A stretch of DNA of 5,964 nucleotides, taken from assembly GCA_049578505.1 (NCBI GenBank), contig JBAUMC010000025.1, positions 1-5,964 of the forward strand, written 5' to 3'. The notes under the pieces were generated by a model. That model did not search any database and was not told the origin of the DNA. It worked only from the letters and a program-made list of their open reading frames with translations. The stretch's first letter is position 1; every line of letters starts with the position of its first letter. Made by a program: the position numbers and the translations under genes. Source of the stretch: JAGVPT01 sp049578505 (GTDB taxonomy: Bacteria; Bacteroidota; Ignavibacteria; UBA10030; UBA8401). Positions 5,561 to 5,964 of the stretch are shown piece by piece.

Positions 5561-5568
5561 CTCCTCTT
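5561..5568 (-). promoter_or_regulatory. Ribosome binding site of the T9SS protein gene
   Basis: Read on the minus strand, AAGAGGAG ends 7 bases before the ATG (5551-5553), a strong Shine-Dalgarno match that fixes the start. The rest of the 50-bp gap to the upstream gene (5569-5603) is AT-rich and has no terminator. A TTGAGT...TATTAA promoter-like pair is present but too weak to call. Confidence 0.8.
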
Positions 5569-5603
5569 ATTTAAAGGTTAATAGATTAATCGTAATATAG
5601 AAC

Positions 5604-5964
5604 TCAATTAGGGAAATTAGGCACCTGAGTGCTGACGTTTCTATTATTCCATGTGTTGTTCCTATCGGCACCATCGACAACACCACTCAAATCAGTATCG
5701 CTCCCGATGTAGGTCGAAAGATTCCTATTATTCCATGTGTTATTTCGGTCAGCTCCATCGATGACTCCACTGGCATCCGTGTCACCGCACCAGAGACCAA
5801 ACCCTCCTCCTGTCAGTGAAGCCATTATTTGGCCGCTGCCATGAGCTTGCGACTGCGAGTTAGTAAAATCATAGGCACTTGCTTCATTAGGCAGAGTCAC
5901 GCTGCTTGCGCTAATGACAGCTATATGGTTGCGATGCATGACAACGATGGAATCCGAAATCGTG
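5604..5964 (-). CDS. C-terminal part of a secreted dockerin-like Ca-binding protein (5' partial)
   Basis: The minus-strand frame stays open to the right edge, so the gene begins outside the window and the Met at 5937-5939 is internal. The visible part reads SIVVMHRNHIAVIS, then YDFTNSQSQA, then two tandem 28-residue repeats and a short tail ending PNFPN. Each repeat holds a textbook dockerin/EF-hand loop: DTDASGVIDGAD (5748-5783) and DTDLSGVVDGAD (5664-5699), with acidic or Ser ligands at loop positions 1, 3, 5, 9 and 12, followed by an identical RNNTWNNRN. The VVxHRNHxxVxSA and YDFT segments recur in large extracellular Bacteroidota/Ignavibacteria proteins just before such repeats. Unlike its neighbour, it ends at the repeats with no T9SS sorting domain. 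Inference: an exported protein whose C-terminus binds calcium and perhaps a cohesin-like partner. Its N-terminal function cannot be seen. The stop is TGA at 5604-5606. Confidence 0.85.
   Translation of the reverse strand, partial: TISDSIVVMHRNHIAVISASSVTLPNEASAYDFTNSQSQAHGSGQIMASLTGGGFGLWCGDTDASGVIDGADRNNTWNNRNLSTYIGSDTDLSGVVDGADRNNTWNNRNVSTQVPNFPN
5616..5783 (-). repeat. Two 84-bp in-frame tandem repeats encoding the Ca-binding loops
   Basis: The two 28-codon units (5700-5783 and 5616-5699) encode the same GADRNNTWNNRN core. The WNNRN part is nearly identical in DNA, while the GADRNN codons differ mostly at synonymous positions. This points to a duplication held under protein-level selection. 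Confidence 0.8.

Noticed and set aside
5569..5603. Separate promoter for the T9SS protein gene
   Set aside because: TTGAGT and TATTAA are about 18 bases apart on the minus strand, but the region is AT-rich, sigma-70 boxes are a poor model for this group, and read-through from the upstream gene is equally likely.

Overview
The window looks like a piece of chromosome from the Bacteroidota/Chlorobiota/Ignavibacteria (FCB) group. The main clue is the minus-strand secreted protein at 4369-5553. It ends in a type IX secretion (Por) sorting domain with the NYPNPFNPST signature that is very common in Ignavibacteria and relatives. The paired periplasmic M16 peptidases and the dockerin-like Ca-binding protein fit the same group. 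This is inferred from protein style; no rRNA or other phylogenetic marker is present.

Layout. (1) 1-3078, plus strand: two M16-family zinc-peptidase genes 18 bp apart, probably one operon. The first is cut by the window edge and keeps the glutamate zinc ligand. The second is a complete secreted protein that has lost the HxxEH zinc site but keeps the Arg/Tyr substrate pair, and carries an extra C-terminal domain. Together they look like the two halves of a heterodimeric protease. (2) 3079-3205: non-coding, with two short hairpins and short direct repeats. (3) 3206-4250: a compact repeat island of twelve palindromic elements, six 'A' and six 'B', where B is the inverted form of A. Most of it has an exact 134-bp period. 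A 236-bp block occurs twice in direct orientation, flanking a small GIY-YIG nuclease gene (3533-3817). The island ends in an imperfect 18-bp terminal inverted repeat. It resembles a REPIN/BIME-type system with a GIY-YIG nuclease in the place where a RAYT transposase might be expected, and it is the most interesting part of the window. (4) 4283-4319: a strong bidirectional intrinsic terminator between the island and the minus-strand genes. (5) 4369-5964, minus strand: a secreted beta-rich protein with a T9SS sorting domain and, upstream of it in the transcript, the C-terminal part of a protein ending in two dockerin/EF-hand-like Ca-binding repeats, cut by the right edge of the window.

The M16 pair and the T9SS/dockerin pair are both exported systems with no evident link to each other. 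The repeat island sits at the convergent junction between the two operons, a typical safe site for mobile palindromic elements.
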